DNA from: Streptomyces sp. NBC_00461
GTDB taxonomy: Bacteria; Actinomycetota; Actinomycetes; Streptomycetales; Streptomycetaceae
Reading direction: 5' to 3'
NCBI RefSeq assembly: GCF_036013935.1
Contig: NZ_CP107902.1
Span: forward strand, 5,055,001-5,119,000
Length of the DNA stretch: 64,000 nt
A program made the position numbers and the translations under genes. The notes beneath the pieces were generated by a model, which saw only the letters and a list, made by a program, of their open reading frames with translations, was not told where the DNA came from and did no database searches. Of the stretch, positions 51,980 to 61,178 are shown piece after piece. Numbering within the stretch: position 1 is the first letter of the stretch; each line of letters begins with the position of its first letter.

Positions 51980-53821
51980 CTAGAACGCGGCCTCGTCGAG
52001 CTCCATCAGGTCCAGGTCGACGCCCTCGGCGAGCTTGCGGGCGCCGGTGACACCGGGCAGGACGTTGGCCGCGAAGAACTTCGCCGCCGCGATCTTGCCC
52101 GTGTAGAACGCCACATCTTTGGAAGACACAGCCTTGGCGGACGCCGTCTCCAGCTTCTCGGCAGCGATCGCGGCACCCTTGAGCAGCAGGTAGCCGACGA
52201 CCACGTCACCGGAGGCGAGCAGCACACGGCTGGTGTTCAGGCCCACCTTGTAGATGTTCTTGACGTCCTGCTCGGTGGCCGCGAGGTCGGTCAGCATCAG
52301 ACCGACGATGGCCTCCAGCTCGACGGCGGCCTTCGCGAGGTGCTCGCGGGCGCCCGCCAGCTCCTCGCCGCCCGTGCCCAGCGCCAGGAACTTCTTGATG
52401 TCCTCGGCGAGGGAGTTGAGGGCCGCGCCCTGGTTGCGGACGATCTTCCGGAAGAAGAAGTCCTGGCCCTGGATCGCCGTCGTGCCCTCGTACAGGGTGT
52501 CGATCTTGGCGTCGCGGATGTACTGCTCGATCGGGTACTCCTGCAGGAAGCCGGAGCCGCCGAAGGTCTGCAGCGACTGGGCGAGCTGCTCGTAGCCCTT
52601 CTCGGAGCCGTAGCCCTTGACGATCGGCAGGAGCAGGTCGTTCAGCGCCTCCAGCGCGGAGATGTCCTCGCCGGCCGCCTCCTTGACCTGGATCTCGTCC
52701 TGGAGGGAGGCCGTGTAGAGCACCAGCGCACGCATGCCCTCCGCGTACGCCTTCTGCGTCATCAGCGAGCGGCGTACGTCCGGGTGGTGCGTGATGGTGA
52801 CCTTGGGCGCGCTCTTGTCCATGAAGTTCGCCAGGTCGGGGCCCTGGACGCGCTCCTTGGCGTACTCCAGCGCGTTCAGGTAGCCCGTCGACAGCGTGGA
52901 GATCGCCTTCGTGCCGACCATCATCCGCGCGAACTCGATGACGCGGAACATCTGGCGGATGCCGTCGTGCTTGTCGCCGATCAGCCAGCCCTTGGCGGGG
53001 TGCTGGTCGCCGAAGGTCATCTCGCAGGTGTTGGACGCCTTGAGGCCCATCTTGTGCTCGACGTTCGTCGCGTACACGCCGTTGCGCTCGCCCAGCTCGC
53101 CGGTCTCGAAGTCGAAGAGGTACTTCGGGACGAGGAAGAGGGACAGGCCCTTGGTGCCGGGGCCGTGGCCCTCCGGGCGGGCGAGGACGTAGTGGAGGAT
53201 GTTCTCCTCCATGTCGTGCTCACCGGACGTGATGAACCGCTTCACGCCCTCGATGTGCCAGGAGCCGTCCTCCTGCTGGACCGCCTTGGTACGGCCGGCG
53301 CCGACGTCCGAGCCCGCGTCGGGCTCGGTCAGCACCATGGTCGAACCCCAGGTGCGCTCCACCGCGATCTTCGCGATGTGCTTCTGGACGTCGTTGCCCT
53401 CGTCGAAGAGGATGCCGGCGAACGCCGGGCCGGAGGCATACATCCACACGGCCGGGTTCGAGCCGAGCAGCAGCTCCGCGTAGGCCCAGATCAGGGAGCG
53501 CGGGGAGGTGGTGCCGCCGACCTCCTCGGGCAGGCCCAGGCGCCAGTACTCGGAGTCCATGAAGGCCTTGTAGCTCTTCTTGAAGGACGCCGGGACCGGG
53601 GCGGTGTTCGTCTCCGGGTCGAAGACCGGCGGGTTGCGGTCCGCGTCCGCGAAGGACTCCGCCAGCTCGTTCTCCGCGAGCCGGGTCAGCTCCTCGAGGA
53701 TGCTTTTCGCGGTCTCGGTGTCCATCTCCTCGAACGGGCCGGTGCCGTACAGCTTGTCCCGCCCCAGGACTTCGAAGAGGTTGAACTCGATGTCGCGCAG
53801 ATTCGACTTGTAGTGCCCCAT
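51980..53821 (-). CDS. FadE5-like acyl-CoA dehydrogenase
   Basis: This large acyl-CoA dehydrogenase has 613 aa, matching the FadE5 type (about 610 aa) rather than the 380-aa standard. The flavin-contact region is [19 protein letters not shown] and the catalytic glutamate lies in [17 protein letters not shown]-terminal acyl-CoA_dh_C extension follows. It should oxidise medium or long acyl-CoAs in beta-oxidation. ATG 53821. The 5' region holds a palindrome, TACCCGTCGGTA, that may be an operator. Confidence 0.88.
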   Translation of the reverse strand: MGHYKSNLRDIEFNLFEVLGRDKLYGTGPFEEMDTETAKSILEELTRLAENELAESFADADRNPPVFDPETNTAPVPASFKKSYKAFMDSEYWRLGLPEEVGGTTSPRSLIWAYAELLLGSNPAVWMYASGPAFAGILFDEGNDVQKHIAKIAVERTWGSTMVLTEPDAGSDVGAGRTKAVQQEDGSWHIEGVKRFITSGEHDMEENILHYVLARPEGHGPGTKGLSLFLVPKYLFDFETGELGERNGVYATNVEHKMGLKASNTCEMTFGDQHPAKGWLIGDKHDGIRQMFRVIEFARMMVGTKAISTLSTGYLNALEYAKERVQGPDLANFMDKSAPKVTITHHPDVRRSLMTQKAYAEGMRALVLYTASLQDEIQVKEAAGEDISALEALNDLLLPIVKGYGSEKGYEQLAQSLQTFGGSGFLQEYPIEQYIRDAKIDTLYEGTTAIQGQDFFFRKIVRNQGAALNSLAEDIKKFLALGTGGEELAGAREHLAKAAVELEAIVGLMLTDLAATEQDVKNIYKVGLNTSRVLLASGDVVVGYLLLKGAAIAAEKLETASAKAVSSKDVAFYTGKIAAAKFFAANVLPGVTGARKLAEGVDLDLMELDEAAF

Positions 53822-53908
53822 GGCGACGGCTCCGTTAAAGAGATCGGCGAGGCACCAGGTGCAGCTCCTCGCGCTAGTTCACATACCAACAAGTAGCTAC
53901 GATGATGC

Positions 53909-53920
53909 TACCCGTCGGTA
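53909..53920. promoter_or_regulatory. TACC-GGTA inverted repeat upstream of the FadE5-like gene
   Basis: TACCCGTCGGTA has four-base arms TACC/GGTA in a locally AT-rich stretch between the dehydrogenase (minus) and the SseB gene (plus). It could be a regulator site for either promoter. Regulator unknown. Confidence 0.35.
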
Positions 53921-53970
53921 ATAAGAAGCAACCCCGAACGGGTCATCTGTGACTCAGTACTCTTGCGCCC

Positions 53971-54438
53971 ATGTACGGCTACGACCAGAACGTGGGTGCG
54001 GGTGCCCAGCAGCAGTACGCCCAGCCGCAGCAGGGCCCGGGCGGTTACGGGCAGCAGCAGCCGCTGTATCCCGAGCCGTCCCCGCCGTCCCTCGCGGACG
54101 CGGTGCGGGCCTTCACCACCGGCCAGCTGTCCGCGGAGGACTTCCAGCAGGTCTTCGCGACCTCGAAGGTCTACTGCCCGCGCGGCGACAACCCCGGTTT
54201 CCTCGCCCTGCACAACACCCAGCAGCCGGTGATCCCGATGTTCACCTCGCTCAAGGAACTGCGCCGGTACGCGGGCAAGGAGTCCAAGTACTTCGTGATC
54301 ACGGGAGCCGAGGTCATCGACCTCCTGCCCACCGGCTACGGTTTCGTCCTCGACATGGAGGGCGAGCACCGCATGGTCTTCGACGCGAAGGCCGTGGAGC
54401 AGATGGTCGAGTTCGCGATGCGCAGGATGTACGGCTGA
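53971..54438 (+). CDS. SseB family protein
   Basis: This 155-aa protein has a Gln/Tyr/Pro-rich N-terminus (YGYDQNVGAGAQQQYAQPQQ) and an SseB-like domain from about residue 45, with DAVRAFTTGQLSAEDFQQVF, VIPMFTSLKELRRYAGKE and the C-terminal VFDAKAVEQMVEFAMRRMYG. The family is annotated as enhancing serine sensitivity or as type III secretion-related, but its role in actinobacteria is unknown. No ribosome site is seen before ATG 53971, so it may be leaderless. A terminator follows. Confidence 0.8.
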   Translation: MYGYDQNVGAGAQQQYAQPQQGPGGYGQQQPLYPEPSPPSLADAVRAFTTGQLSAEDFQQVFATSKVYCPRGDNPGFLALHNTQQPVIPMFTSLKELRRYAGKESKYFVITGAEVIDLLPTGYGFVLDMEGEHRMVFDAKAVEQMVEFAMRRMYG

Positions 54439-54482
54439 CAGCCGCGGGCGCGGCTGACGTCCACCGCCCCCTCGTACCCGAC

Positions 54483-54506
54483 GCCCGGAGGGAATGTCCT
54501 CCGGGC
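54483..54506 (+). terminator. intrinsic terminator after the SseB gene
   Basis: GCCCGGAGG (54483-54491) and CCTCCGGGC (54498-54506) pair perfectly around GAATGT and are followed by TTTCTCT, a true pyrimidine tail. Confidence 0.87.
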
Positions 54507-54529
54507 TTTCTCTGTTGTGGCTGGCAGAA

Positions 54530-54545
54530 AGTTCAATGCTCAACT
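54530..54545. promoter_or_regulatory. imperfect palindrome before the pirin gene
   Basis: AGTTCAATGCTCAACT has AGTT/AACT outer arms in an AT-rich stretch, 30-45 nt before the pirin start. Position and AT content suggest a MarR- or HxlR-type operator overlapping the promoter. No regulator gene is adjacent. Confidence 0.45.
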
Positions 54546-54574
54546 AAAGTGGTCGTACACAAGGAGGTACCGAC

Positions 54575-55546
54575 ATGCCTGCAGTGACCGTCGAGAACCC
54601 GCTGACGCTGCCGCGTGTGGCCGCGTCGGCCGATGTCGTGGCACGTCCCGTACTGGCCGTCACGACCGCGCCGAGCGGTTTCGAGGGCGAGGGCTTCCCG
54701 GTGCGCCGGGCGTTCGCCGGGATCAACTACCGCCACCTGGATCCGTTCATCATGATGGATCAGATGGGCGAGGTGGAGTACGCGCCGGGTGAGCCCAAGG
54801 GCACCCCCTGGCACCCGCACCGCGGCTTCGAGACCGTCACCTACATCATCGACGGGATCTTCGACCACCAGGACTCGCAGGGCGGTGGCGGCACCATCAC
54901 CAACGGCGACACCCAGTGGATGACCGCGGGCTCGGGCCTTCTGCACATCGAGGCCCCGCCGGAGTCCCTCGTCATGTCCGGCGGCCTCTTCCACGGCCTG
55001 CAGCTGTGGGTGAACCTCCCGGCCAAGGACAAGATGATGGCCCCGCGCTACCAGGACATCCGCGGCGGCAACGTCCAGCTGCTGACGACCCCGGACGGCG
55101 GCGCGCTCCTGCGCGTCATCGCCGGTGAGCTGGACGGCCACCAGGGTCCCGGCGTCACGCACACGCCGATCACCATGATCCACGCGACGCTGGCGCCGGG
55201 CGCGGAGATCACGCTGCCGTGGCGCGAGGACTTCAACGGGCTTGCGTATGTGCTGGCGGGGCGCGGTGCGGTGGGTGCCGATCGGCGTCCGGTCCAGATG
55301 GGCCAGACCGCCGTGTTCGGTGCGGGCGGGTCCTTGGCCGTCCGCGCGGACGACAAGCAGGACGCCCACACGCCGGACCTGGAGGTCGTGCTCCTGGGCG
55401 GGCAGCCGATACGTGAGCCGATGGCCCACTACGGTCCGTTCGTCATGAACACCCGCGAGGAACTCCAGCAGGCCTTCGACGACTTCCAGAAGGGCCGGCT
55501 GGGGACGATCCCCGCGGTGCACGGGATGACCGAGGGCGGCCTGTAG
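54575..55546 (+). CDS. pirin family protein containing phage attB
   Basis: This 323-aa bicupin has the N-terminal metal-binding motif HPHRGFETVTYIIDG and GGTITNGDTQWMTAGSGLLH (His/His/His/Glu set) that defines pirins. The family includes quercetinase-like dioxygenases and, in Streptomyces, a regulator of acyl-CoA dehydrogenase activity and redox metabolism. AAGGAGG precedes ATG 54575. The gene carries a phiC31-type attB at 54781-54814, as does its S. coelicolor homologue. It appears intact, with no prophage inserted. Confidence 0.9.
   Translation: MPAVTVENPLTLPRVAASADVVARPVLAVTTAPSGFEGEGFPVRRAFAGINYRHLDPFIMMDQMGEVEYAPGEPKGTPWHPHRGFETVTYIIDGIFDHQDSQGGGGTITNGDTQWMTAGSGLLHIEAPPESLVMSGGLFHGLQLWVNLPAKDKMMAPRYQDIRGGNVQLLTTPDGGALLRVIAGELDGHQGPGVTHTPITMIHATLAPGAEITLPWREDFNGLAYVLAGRGAVGADRRPVQMGQTAVFGAGGSLAVRADDKQDAHTPDLEVVLLGGQPIREPMAHYGPFVMNTREELQQAFDDFQKGRLGTIPAVHGMTEGGL
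54781..54814 (-). other. phage phiC31-type attB site
   Basis: Read on the minus strand, this 34-bp segment matches the minimal S. coelicolor/S. lividans attB at 31 of 34 positions from memory, with the TTG crossover core intact (CAA at 54796-54798 on the plus strand). The three differences are at positions 10, 25 and 28 of the site. It is unoccupied. Confidence 0.87.
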
Positions 55547-55632
55547 GACCGCGAGCGACGCACCCGCCGGATCTCACCCGGCTGGGTCGTTCGCGCAGGA
55601 CAGCGCATGCACGCGCGTGATCCGCTGGACGG

Positions 55633-56700
55633 GTGCAGCTCCTTCCCGACCCCGTCCGGCGGTTCGCCGCCTGGTGCGCTGTCGTGCTGCTCGGGGCAGG
55701 AGTGGTCTACGTCGGGGTGCTGCTGTGCTCCGCGTTCCGTACGGCCGTGGTGCCGGTGCTGCTCGCCCTGCTCGGGACCGCCCTGCTGGGGCCACTGCAC
55801 CGGCGGCTCGTGAAGGCCAGGGTCAACCGGTCCCTCGCCGCCGGGCTCACCTGCGTGGCGGTCGTGGCCGTCGTCGGTGGGGCCGTGTACATCGTCGTCG
55901 CCGCGCTCGTCGACACCGGTGACGAGATCGTCGCCTCGCTGAAGGAGGCGGGCCAGGGGGTCGCCGACCACTTCGGGGCCGCGGGGACCTCGCTGGACGA
56001 CGTCGCCACGAACGCGAAGGACCTGCTCACCAAGTTCGGCGGCACGGCCGCGTCCAATGTCATCAGCGGGGTCAGCGTCGTGGGCGAGGGCATCGCGATG
56101 GCCGTGCTGGCGCTGTTCCTCGTCTTCTTCTTCCTGCGGGACTCGCACAAGGCCGCCGGCCTGGTCCGGGAGATCGCTCCGGGGCGGAGCGGCGAGACGC
56201 TGGAGGCCATGGCCCGACGGGCCTTCGAGGCCGTCGAGGGGTTCATGCGCGGTACCACCTTCATCGCGCTCATCGACGCCGTCTGCATCACCGTGGGGCT
56301 GCTGGTCCTGGATGTGCCGGGGGCCGTGGGGCTGGGCGCGCTCGTGTTCGTCGGCGCCTACATCCCCTACCTCGGCGCCTTCCTCTCCGGTGCCGTCGCC
56401 GTGCTGGTCGCGCTCGCCGACCGCGGGTTCGTGATCGCGCTGTGGGTGCTCGGGGTCGTCCTCGCCGTGCAGGTGCTGGAAGGGCATGTGCTCACGCCGG
56501 TGATCCAGAGCCGGACCGCGCAGATGCACCCGGCAGTGGTGATGGTCGCGATCACGGCGGGGGCGTCCGTGGCGGGGATCCTCGGCATGCTGCTCGCCGT
56601 ACCCCTCACCGCGGCCGCCTTCGCGGTCGTGCACGAACTGCGGGCGCGCTACGCCGGGCCCGAGCCGTCCGGGGGTTCGGCCGAGCCCCCGGACTCGTAG
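55633..56700 (+). CDS. AI-2E family membrane transporter
   Basis: This 355-aa membrane protein has about eight helices in the AI-2E/TqsA/PerM pattern: an N-terminal helix pair (WCAVVLLGAGVVYVGVLL, VVPVLLALLGTALLG), a soluble middle part, then the typical VGAYIPYLGAFLSG and GHVLTPVIQSRTAQMHPAVV. Some members are Na+/H+ antiporters or autoinducer exporters. The substrate here is unknown. GTG 55633 lacks a good ribosome site, so the start is uncertain. Its last 52 nt overlap the convergent SpoIIE-type gene. Confidence 0.82.
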   Translation: MQLLPDPVRRFAAWCAVVLLGAGVVYVGVLLCSAFRTAVVPVLLALLGTALLGPLHRRLVKARVNRSLAAGLTCVAVVAVVGGAVYIVVAALVDTGDEIVASLKEAGQGVADHFGAAGTSLDDVATNAKDLLTKFGGTAASNVISGVSVVGEGIAMAVLALFLVFFFLRDSHKAAGLVREIAPGRSGETLEAMARRAFEAVEGFMRGTTFIALIDAVCITVGLLVLDVPGAVGLGALVFVGAYIPYLGAFLSGAVAVLVALADRGFVIALWVLGVVLAVQVLEGHVLTPVIQSRTAQMHPAVVMVAITAGASVAGILGMLLAVPLTAAAFAVVHELRARYAGPEPSGGSAEPPDS

Positions 56701-58817
56701 AGCTCGAACCAGATGCTCTTGCCCTCGCCCTGGGGGTCCACGCCCCAGGCGTCCGCGAGCAGCTCGATGAGGATCAACCCGCGGCCCGAGGAGGCCAGTT
56801 CGCCGGGGCGGCGCTTGTGCGGGAGGGCGTCGCTGGTGTCGTTGACCTGGATCCGCATCCGGCGGTTCCCGGTTTCGCCCCGCACCTCCGCCAGCAGCAG
56901 CGCGTCGGCGTCGGTGTGCACGAGGACGTTGGTGAGCATCTCGGAGACCAGCAGCACCGCCGAGTCGACCTGGTCGGGCGAGGGCCAGTCGTGGAGCAGC
57001 TCGCGCAGTTGCTGACGGGCCACCGCCACCCGCTCAGGTTCCGCCTGTGCGACGGAGAGCATCGTGCGGCGCACCGGCGGCGGCAGGAACAGTGCCTCGC
57101 CGTAGCCCTCCTCCGGCCGACTCAGCAGCAGTACGGCTATGTCGTCCTCGCGCCGGTCGGCGAGCGGGCCGGTGGTGTGGTGGGAGGACGGTCCGTGCAC
57201 CCCCTGCACCAGGGCGTCCGCCAGCTCCTCCAGATCGCCCTTGTGTTCCTCCAGGATCGTGCGGATCCGCTGCCAGCCGCTCTCCAGATCGTGGCCGCCG
57301 GTCTCGATCAGGCCGTCGGTGCAGACCAGCATGGTCTCGCCGGCTTCGAGGGTGATCCGGGTGGTCGGGTAGTCGGCGTCCGGGTCGATGCCGAGAGGCA
57401 GGCCGCCCGCCGTCGGACGGGCCATCACGGTGCCGTCGGCCATGCGGATGGCCGGGTCGGGGTGCCCGGCGCGGGCGATGTCGAGGGTGCCGGTCGCCGG
57501 ATCGGCCTCGACGTACAGACAGGTCGCGAAGCGCAGGTCCGAGTGGGCGTCGTCCTCGGGAGCCCCGTCCGTCATGCCGTGCAGGAAGCGGGAGGCACGG
57601 GAGAGCACCGCGTCGGGGCGGTGGCCCTCGGAGGCGTAGGCGCGCAGGGCGATGCGGAGCTGGCCCATCAGACCGGCCGCCCGGACGTCATGGCCCTGTA
57701 CGTCGCCGATGACCAGGGCGATACGGCCTCCCCCAGAGGGGGTGCCCCCAGGCAGCGGGATCATGTCGTACCAGTCGCCGCCGACCTGGAGCCCGCCCCC
57801 GGTGGGGACGTAGCGCGCGGTGACGCTCATGCCCGGTATCTGGGGGCCGAGCGTCGGCATCATCGAGCGCTGCAGGCCGTCCGTCAGCGCGCGCTCGGTC
57901 TCGGCGACACCGGCGCGGGACAGTGCCTGGGCGAGCATGCGGGCCACCGTCGTCAGCACCGACCGCTCGTCGGGGTTGAAGGTGACGGGGTAGGCGAAGG
58001 CCGCCATCCAGGCGCCCATCGTGCGGCCGGCCACGGTCAGCGGCAGAAAGGCCCAGGAGTGGCGGCCGAAGGACGAGGCGAGCGGCCAGGTGACCGGGTA
58101 GCGGGATCTGTACTGCTCGGGGGTGGAGATGTAGACGGCGCGGCCGGTGCGGACCACCTCGGCTGCCGGGTAGTCCGTGTCCAGGGACATGTGGGAGAAG
58201 GGGCCGTCGTCGCCGGGCTGGGCCCCGTGGTGGCCGGTGATCGTCAGCCGGTCGCCCTCGACGCCGAACACCGCGAGCCCGTCGGGGCTGAATCCCGGCA
58301 TCGACAGGCCCGCCGCGACCCGCAGCACCTCCTCCGTGGACCGTGCCTCGGCCAGCGCCCTTCCCGCGTCCAGCAGGAACGCCTCCCTGGACCGCCGCCA
58401 GTCGCCGGTGACGGCGCTGCGTCCGGCCGGGGTGCCGGGGGTCGGCTCGGCCACCTCCTGGAGGGTGCCGATCAGCTGGAAGGACTTCTTGCCGGGGTCG
58501 AACGAGGGCTTGGAACGGGAGCGGACGACGCGGATCACCCGTCCGTGCTCGTCCATGATCCGGATCCGCACCTCGGCCAGCGTGCCCTCGGTGACGGCCA
58601 GCCCGACGACGGCGATGATCTCGTTCCAGTCGACAGGGTGCAGACGGGCTCTTGCCCGGGCTTCCGTGAGGGTCGTCTGGACGGCGGGCAGACCGAGGAG
58701 CCGGGCGGCTTCGGCATCGACCGTGACCAGTTCCGTGGCGGTGTCCCAGTGCCACAGGCCGGTCGCGAGGGCGGCGAGAACCTCCCCCACGGCGGGCAGA
58801 GGCTCACCAGTGCGCAT
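56649..58817 (-). CDS. PAS-GAF-SpoIIE phosphatase-HATPase regulator
   Basis: This 722-aa multidomain protein appears cytoplasmic. Domains in order: PAS (about 10-120), GAF (about 150-310), PP2C-type SpoIIE phosphatase (about 335-560, with GGDWYDMIPL, VIGDVQGHDVRAAGLMG and LVCTDGLIE) and an anti-sigma-type HATPase (about 575-705, with VSEMLTNVLVHT and SSGRGLILIELLADAWG). It could dephosphorylate an anti-anti-sigma factor and also bind or phosphorylate it. The sensed signal is unknown. No partner antagonist gene is adjacent. Confidence 0.88.
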   Translation of the reverse strand: MRTGEPLPAVGEVLAALATGLWHWDTATELVTVDAEAARLLGLPAVQTTLTEARARARLHPVDWNEIIAVVGLAVTEGTLAEVRIRIMDEHGRVIRVVRSRSKPSFDPGKKSFQLIGTLQEVAEPTPGTPAGRSAVTGDWRRSREAFLLDAGRALAEARSTEEVLRVAAGLSMPGFSPDGLAVFGVEGDRLTITGHHGAQPGDDGPFSHMSLDTDYPAAEVVRTGRAVYISTPEQYRSRYPVTWPLASSFGRHSWAFLPLTVAGRTMGAWMAAFAYPVTFNPDERSVLTTVARMLAQALSRAGVAETERALTDGLQRSMMPTLGPQIPGMSVTARYVPTGGGLQVGGDWYDMIPLPGGTPSGGGRIALVIGDVQGHDVRAAGLMGQLRIALRAYASEGHRPDAVLSRASRFLHGMTDGAPEDDAHSDLRFATCLYVEADPATGTLDIARAGHPDPAIRMADGTVMARPTAGGLPLGIDPDADYPTTRITLEAGETMLVCTDGLIETGGHDLESGWQRIRTILEEHKGDLEELADALVQGVHGPSSHHTTGPLADRREDDIAVLLLSRPEEGYGEALFLPPPVRRTMLSVAQAEPERVAVARQQLRELLHDWPSPDQVDSAVLLVSEMLTNVLVHTDADALLLAEVRGETGNRRMRIQVNDTSDALPHKRRPGELASSGRGLILIELLADAWGVDPQGEGKSIWFELYESGGSAEPPDGSGPA
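56667..56694. terminator. inverted repeat inside the overlapping 3' ends
   Basis: GTCCGGGGGTTCGG (56667-56680) is followed directly by CCGAGCCCCCGGAC (56681-56694), which is complementary at 13 of 14 pairs. It lies within the last codons of both convergent genes and could end both transcripts. Because of the symmetry both proteins end with SGGSAEPPD plus a few residues. Confidence 0.7.
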
Positions 58818-58912
58818 TGCCCCACTTTATGGAGAGGTGATCGAGGAGTGCCACCGATTGCCCCGTCTTAATGGTGGGGAGCCGATCCTGGGGTGCCCGG
58901 TACCCTGGGGTT

Positions 58913-58926
58913 GTTTCACGTGAAAC
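58913..58926. promoter_or_regulatory. perfect parS site upstream of aspS
   Basis: GTTTCACGTGAAAC occurs 34 nt before the aspS start and is identical to the site at 28816. ParB bound here could also affect the aspS promoter. The two sites are 30.1 kb apart. Confidence 0.9.
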
Positions 58927-58960
58927 GTACCCCCGATCCGCGAAGGCTGGATGAACGACG

Positions 58961-60724
58961 ATGCATCGGTACAGGTCCCACACCTGCGGCGAGCTCCGCG
59001 CCTCTGACGTCGGCACCGACGTCCGGCTGAGTGGCTGGCTGCACAATCGGCGCGACCTGGGCGGCATCCTCTTCATCGATCTGCGTGATCACTACGGCAT
59101 CACGCAGCTCGTCGCCCGCCCGGGAACCCCGGCCTACGAGGCCCTCGACAAGGTCACCAAGGAGTCGACGGTCCGCGTCGACGGCAAGGTCGTCTCCCGG
59201 GGCGCCGACAACGTCAACCCGGACCTGCCGACCGGTGAGATCGAGGTCGAGGTCGGCGAGGTCGAGCTGCTCGGTGCCGCCGCCCCGCTCCCCTTCACGA
59301 TCAACACCGAGGACGGGGTGAACGAGGAGCGCCGCCTGGAGTACCGCTTCCTCGACCTGCGCCGCGAGCGCATGCACCGCAACATCCTGCTGCGCACGTC
59401 GGTCATCTCGGCGATCCGGCACAAGATGACGGCGCTGGGCTTCAACGAGATGGCGACGCCGATCCTGTCGGCGACCTCCCCCGAGGGCGCCCGCGACTTC
59501 GTGGTCCCCTCCCGGCTGAACCCGGGCAAGTTCTACGCCCTGCCGCAGGCGCCGCAGCAGTTCAAGCAGCTGCTGATGATCTCCGGCTTCGACCGCTACT
59601 TCCAGATCGCGCCGTGCTTCCGTGACGAGGACGCCCGCGCGGACCGTTCGCCGGGCGAGTTCTACCAGCTCGACGTCGAGATGAGCTTCGTCGAGCAGGA
59701 GGACGTCTTCCAGCCCATCGAGCAGCTCATGACCGAGCTGTTCGAGGAGTTCGGCGGCGGCCGCCACGTCACCTCGCCCTTCCCGCGGATCCCGTTCCGC
59801 GAGGCGATGCTGAAGTACGGCTCCGACAAGCCGGACCTGCGGGCCCAGCTGGAGCTCGTCGACATCACCGACGTCTTCGACGGCTCGGAGTTCAAGGCGT
59901 TCGCGGGCAAGCACGTGCGTGCCCTGGCGGTGCCGGGGGTCCAGGACCAGCCCCGTAAGTTCTTCGACCAGCTCGGCGACTTCGCTGTCTCGCTGGGCGC
60001 GAAGGGTCTGGCCTGGGTGCGCGTCACCGAGGACGGGTCCCTCACCGGCCCGATCGCCAAGTTCCTCACCGAGGAGAACGTCGCCGAGCTGACCAAGCGC
60101 CTGTCGCTGGCCGCCGGCCACGCCGTCTTCTTCGGCGCGGGCGAGTTCGACGAGGTCTCGAAGATCATGGGCGCGGTGCGGGTCGAGGCCGCCAAGCGTG
60201 CCGGGCACTTCGAGGACGGCGTGTTCCGGTTCTGCTGGATCGTCGACTTCCCGATGTACGAGAAGGACGAGGAGACCGGCGCGATCGACTTCTCGCACAA
60301 CCCCTTCTCGATGCCGCAGGGCGGTCTGGAGGCCCTGGAGACCCAGGACCCGCTGGACATCCTGGGCTGGCAGTACGACATCGTCTGCAACGGCGTCGAG
60401 CTGTCCTCCGGCGCGATCCGGAACCACGAGCCCGACATCATGCTCAAGGCCTTCGAGATCGCGGGCTACGACCGTGAAACCGTCGAGGACAAGTTCGCCG
60501 GCATGCTGCGCGCCTTCCGCTTCGGCGCCCCGCCGCACGGCGGCATCGCCCCCGGCGTCGACCGCATCGTGATGCTGCTCGCCGACGAGCCGAACATCCG
60601 CGAGACCATCGCCTTCCCGCTCAACGGCAACGCCCAGGACCTGATGATGGGTGCGCCGACGGAGCTGGAGGAGGCGCGGCTGAAGGAACTGCACCTCTCG
60701 GTGCGCAAGCCGCAGCCGAAGTAG
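58961..60724 (+). CDS. aspS: aspartyl-tRNA synthetase
   Basis: This class II synthetase has 587 aa, of the bacterial type. The N-terminal OB-fold anticodon domain contains [20 protein letters not shown]. Motif 2 is [18 protein letters not shown]. The bacterial GAD insertion covers about 280-420, and motif 3 is [20 protein letters not shown]. It charges tRNA-Asp, and possibly tRNA-Asn if no separate enzyme exists. GGATGAACGACG precedes ATG 58961. A terminator follows 35 nt after the stop. Confidence 0.94.
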   Translation: MHRYRSHTCGELRASDVGTDVRLSGWLHNRRDLGGILFIDLRDHYGITQLVARPGTPAYEALDKVTKESTVRVDGKVVSRGADNVNPDLPTGEIEVEVGEVELLGAAAPLPFTINTEDGVNEERRLEYRFLDLRRERMHRNILLRTSVISAIRHKMTALGFNEMATPILSATSPEGARDFVVPSRLNPGKFYALPQAPQQFKQLLMISGFDRYFQIAPCFRDEDARADRSPGEFYQLDVEMSFVEQEDVFQPIEQLMTELFEEFGGGRHVTSPFPRIPFREAMLKYGSDKPDLRAQLELVDITDVFDGSEFKAFAGKHVRALAVPGVQDQPRKFFDQLGDFAVSLGAKGLAWVRVTEDGSLTGPIAKFLTEENVAELTKRLSLAAGHAVFFGAGEFDEVSKIMGAVRVEAAKRAGHFEDGVFRFCWIVDFPMYEKDEETGAIDFSHNPFSMPQGGLEALETQDPLDILGWQYDIVCNGVELSSGAIRNHEPDIMLKAFEIAGYDRETVEDKFAGMLRAFRFGAPPHGGIAPGVDRIVMLLADEPNIRETIAFPLNGNAQDLMMGAPTELEEARLKELHLSVRKPQPK

Positions 60725-60759
60725 GTCACAGACCGAGGCACAGACCTCAGGCGGATACG

Positions 60760-60793
60760 AAGGGCTCGAAACCGGCGTCGGTTTCGAGCCCTT
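60760..60793 (+). terminator. intrinsic terminator after aspS
   Basis: AAGGGCTCGAAACC (60760-60773) pairs perfectly with GGTTTCGAGCCCTT (60780-60793) around GGCGTC and is followed by TCCCTT. Confidence 0.87.
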
Positions 60794-60850
60794 TCCCTTG
60801 GGCTCGGAGGCGAGGCCAACCGCTGGCTGACGCGGCTGGGCGGCAGCCTG

Positions 60851-61128
60851 ATGCCGCCGGGAGCGAGCAGTTGGGCGACAGGCGGCAGGCCGGCGGGCCA
60901 GGCGCTCACGGACGCGGCCGAGTCCCATCGCGCCGCCCGGACCCTGCTTGCCGACGCCCGTACCGCCGCGGACCACGAGCGGGTGACGCGGACGGCGCAG
61001 GAGGGGTTGCTGCTTGTCGCCACGGCACGGGAGGCGCTGGGGCTTACGAGGGACCACGGGAGGCGCTGGGGCTTGCGAGGGACCCGCCCACGACGACCGG
61101 CACCGGGGTCGGGGTGCCGGCCGGCTGA
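60851..61128 (+). pseudogene. small hypothetical gene frameshifted by a 29-bp duplication
   Basis: A reading frame from ATG 60851 gives a coherent helical sequence, LTDAAESHRAARTLLADARTAADHE, then VTRTAQEGLLLVATAREALGL. A tandem 29-bp duplication (61026-61083) then shifts the frame. If one copy is removed, the frame runs on to REALGLARDPPTTTGTGVGV and stops at 61126-61128. Coding-like sequence also extends upstream (NRWLTRLGGSL) without a visible start, up to the aspS terminator. I read it as a decaying gene, or one with an altered C-terminus. Function unknown. Confidence 0.5.
61026..61083. repeat. 29-bp perfect-length tandem duplication
   Basis: Positions 61026-61054 and 61055-61083 are identical except for one base (A 61046 versus G 61075). 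The unit begins CACGGGAGGCGCTGGGGCTT. Since 29 is not a multiple of three, it changes the frame of any gene across it. Confidence 0.9.
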
Positions 61129-61178
61129 CCGGCTCATCGACTCACTGGCGTTACGGGGGGCAGGAAGGCCGGGGCCGG

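Noticed and set aside
54781..54814. attB considered as evidence for an integrated prophage
   Set aside because: The site and the pirin gene are uninterrupted, and no phage genes or integrase lie nearby.
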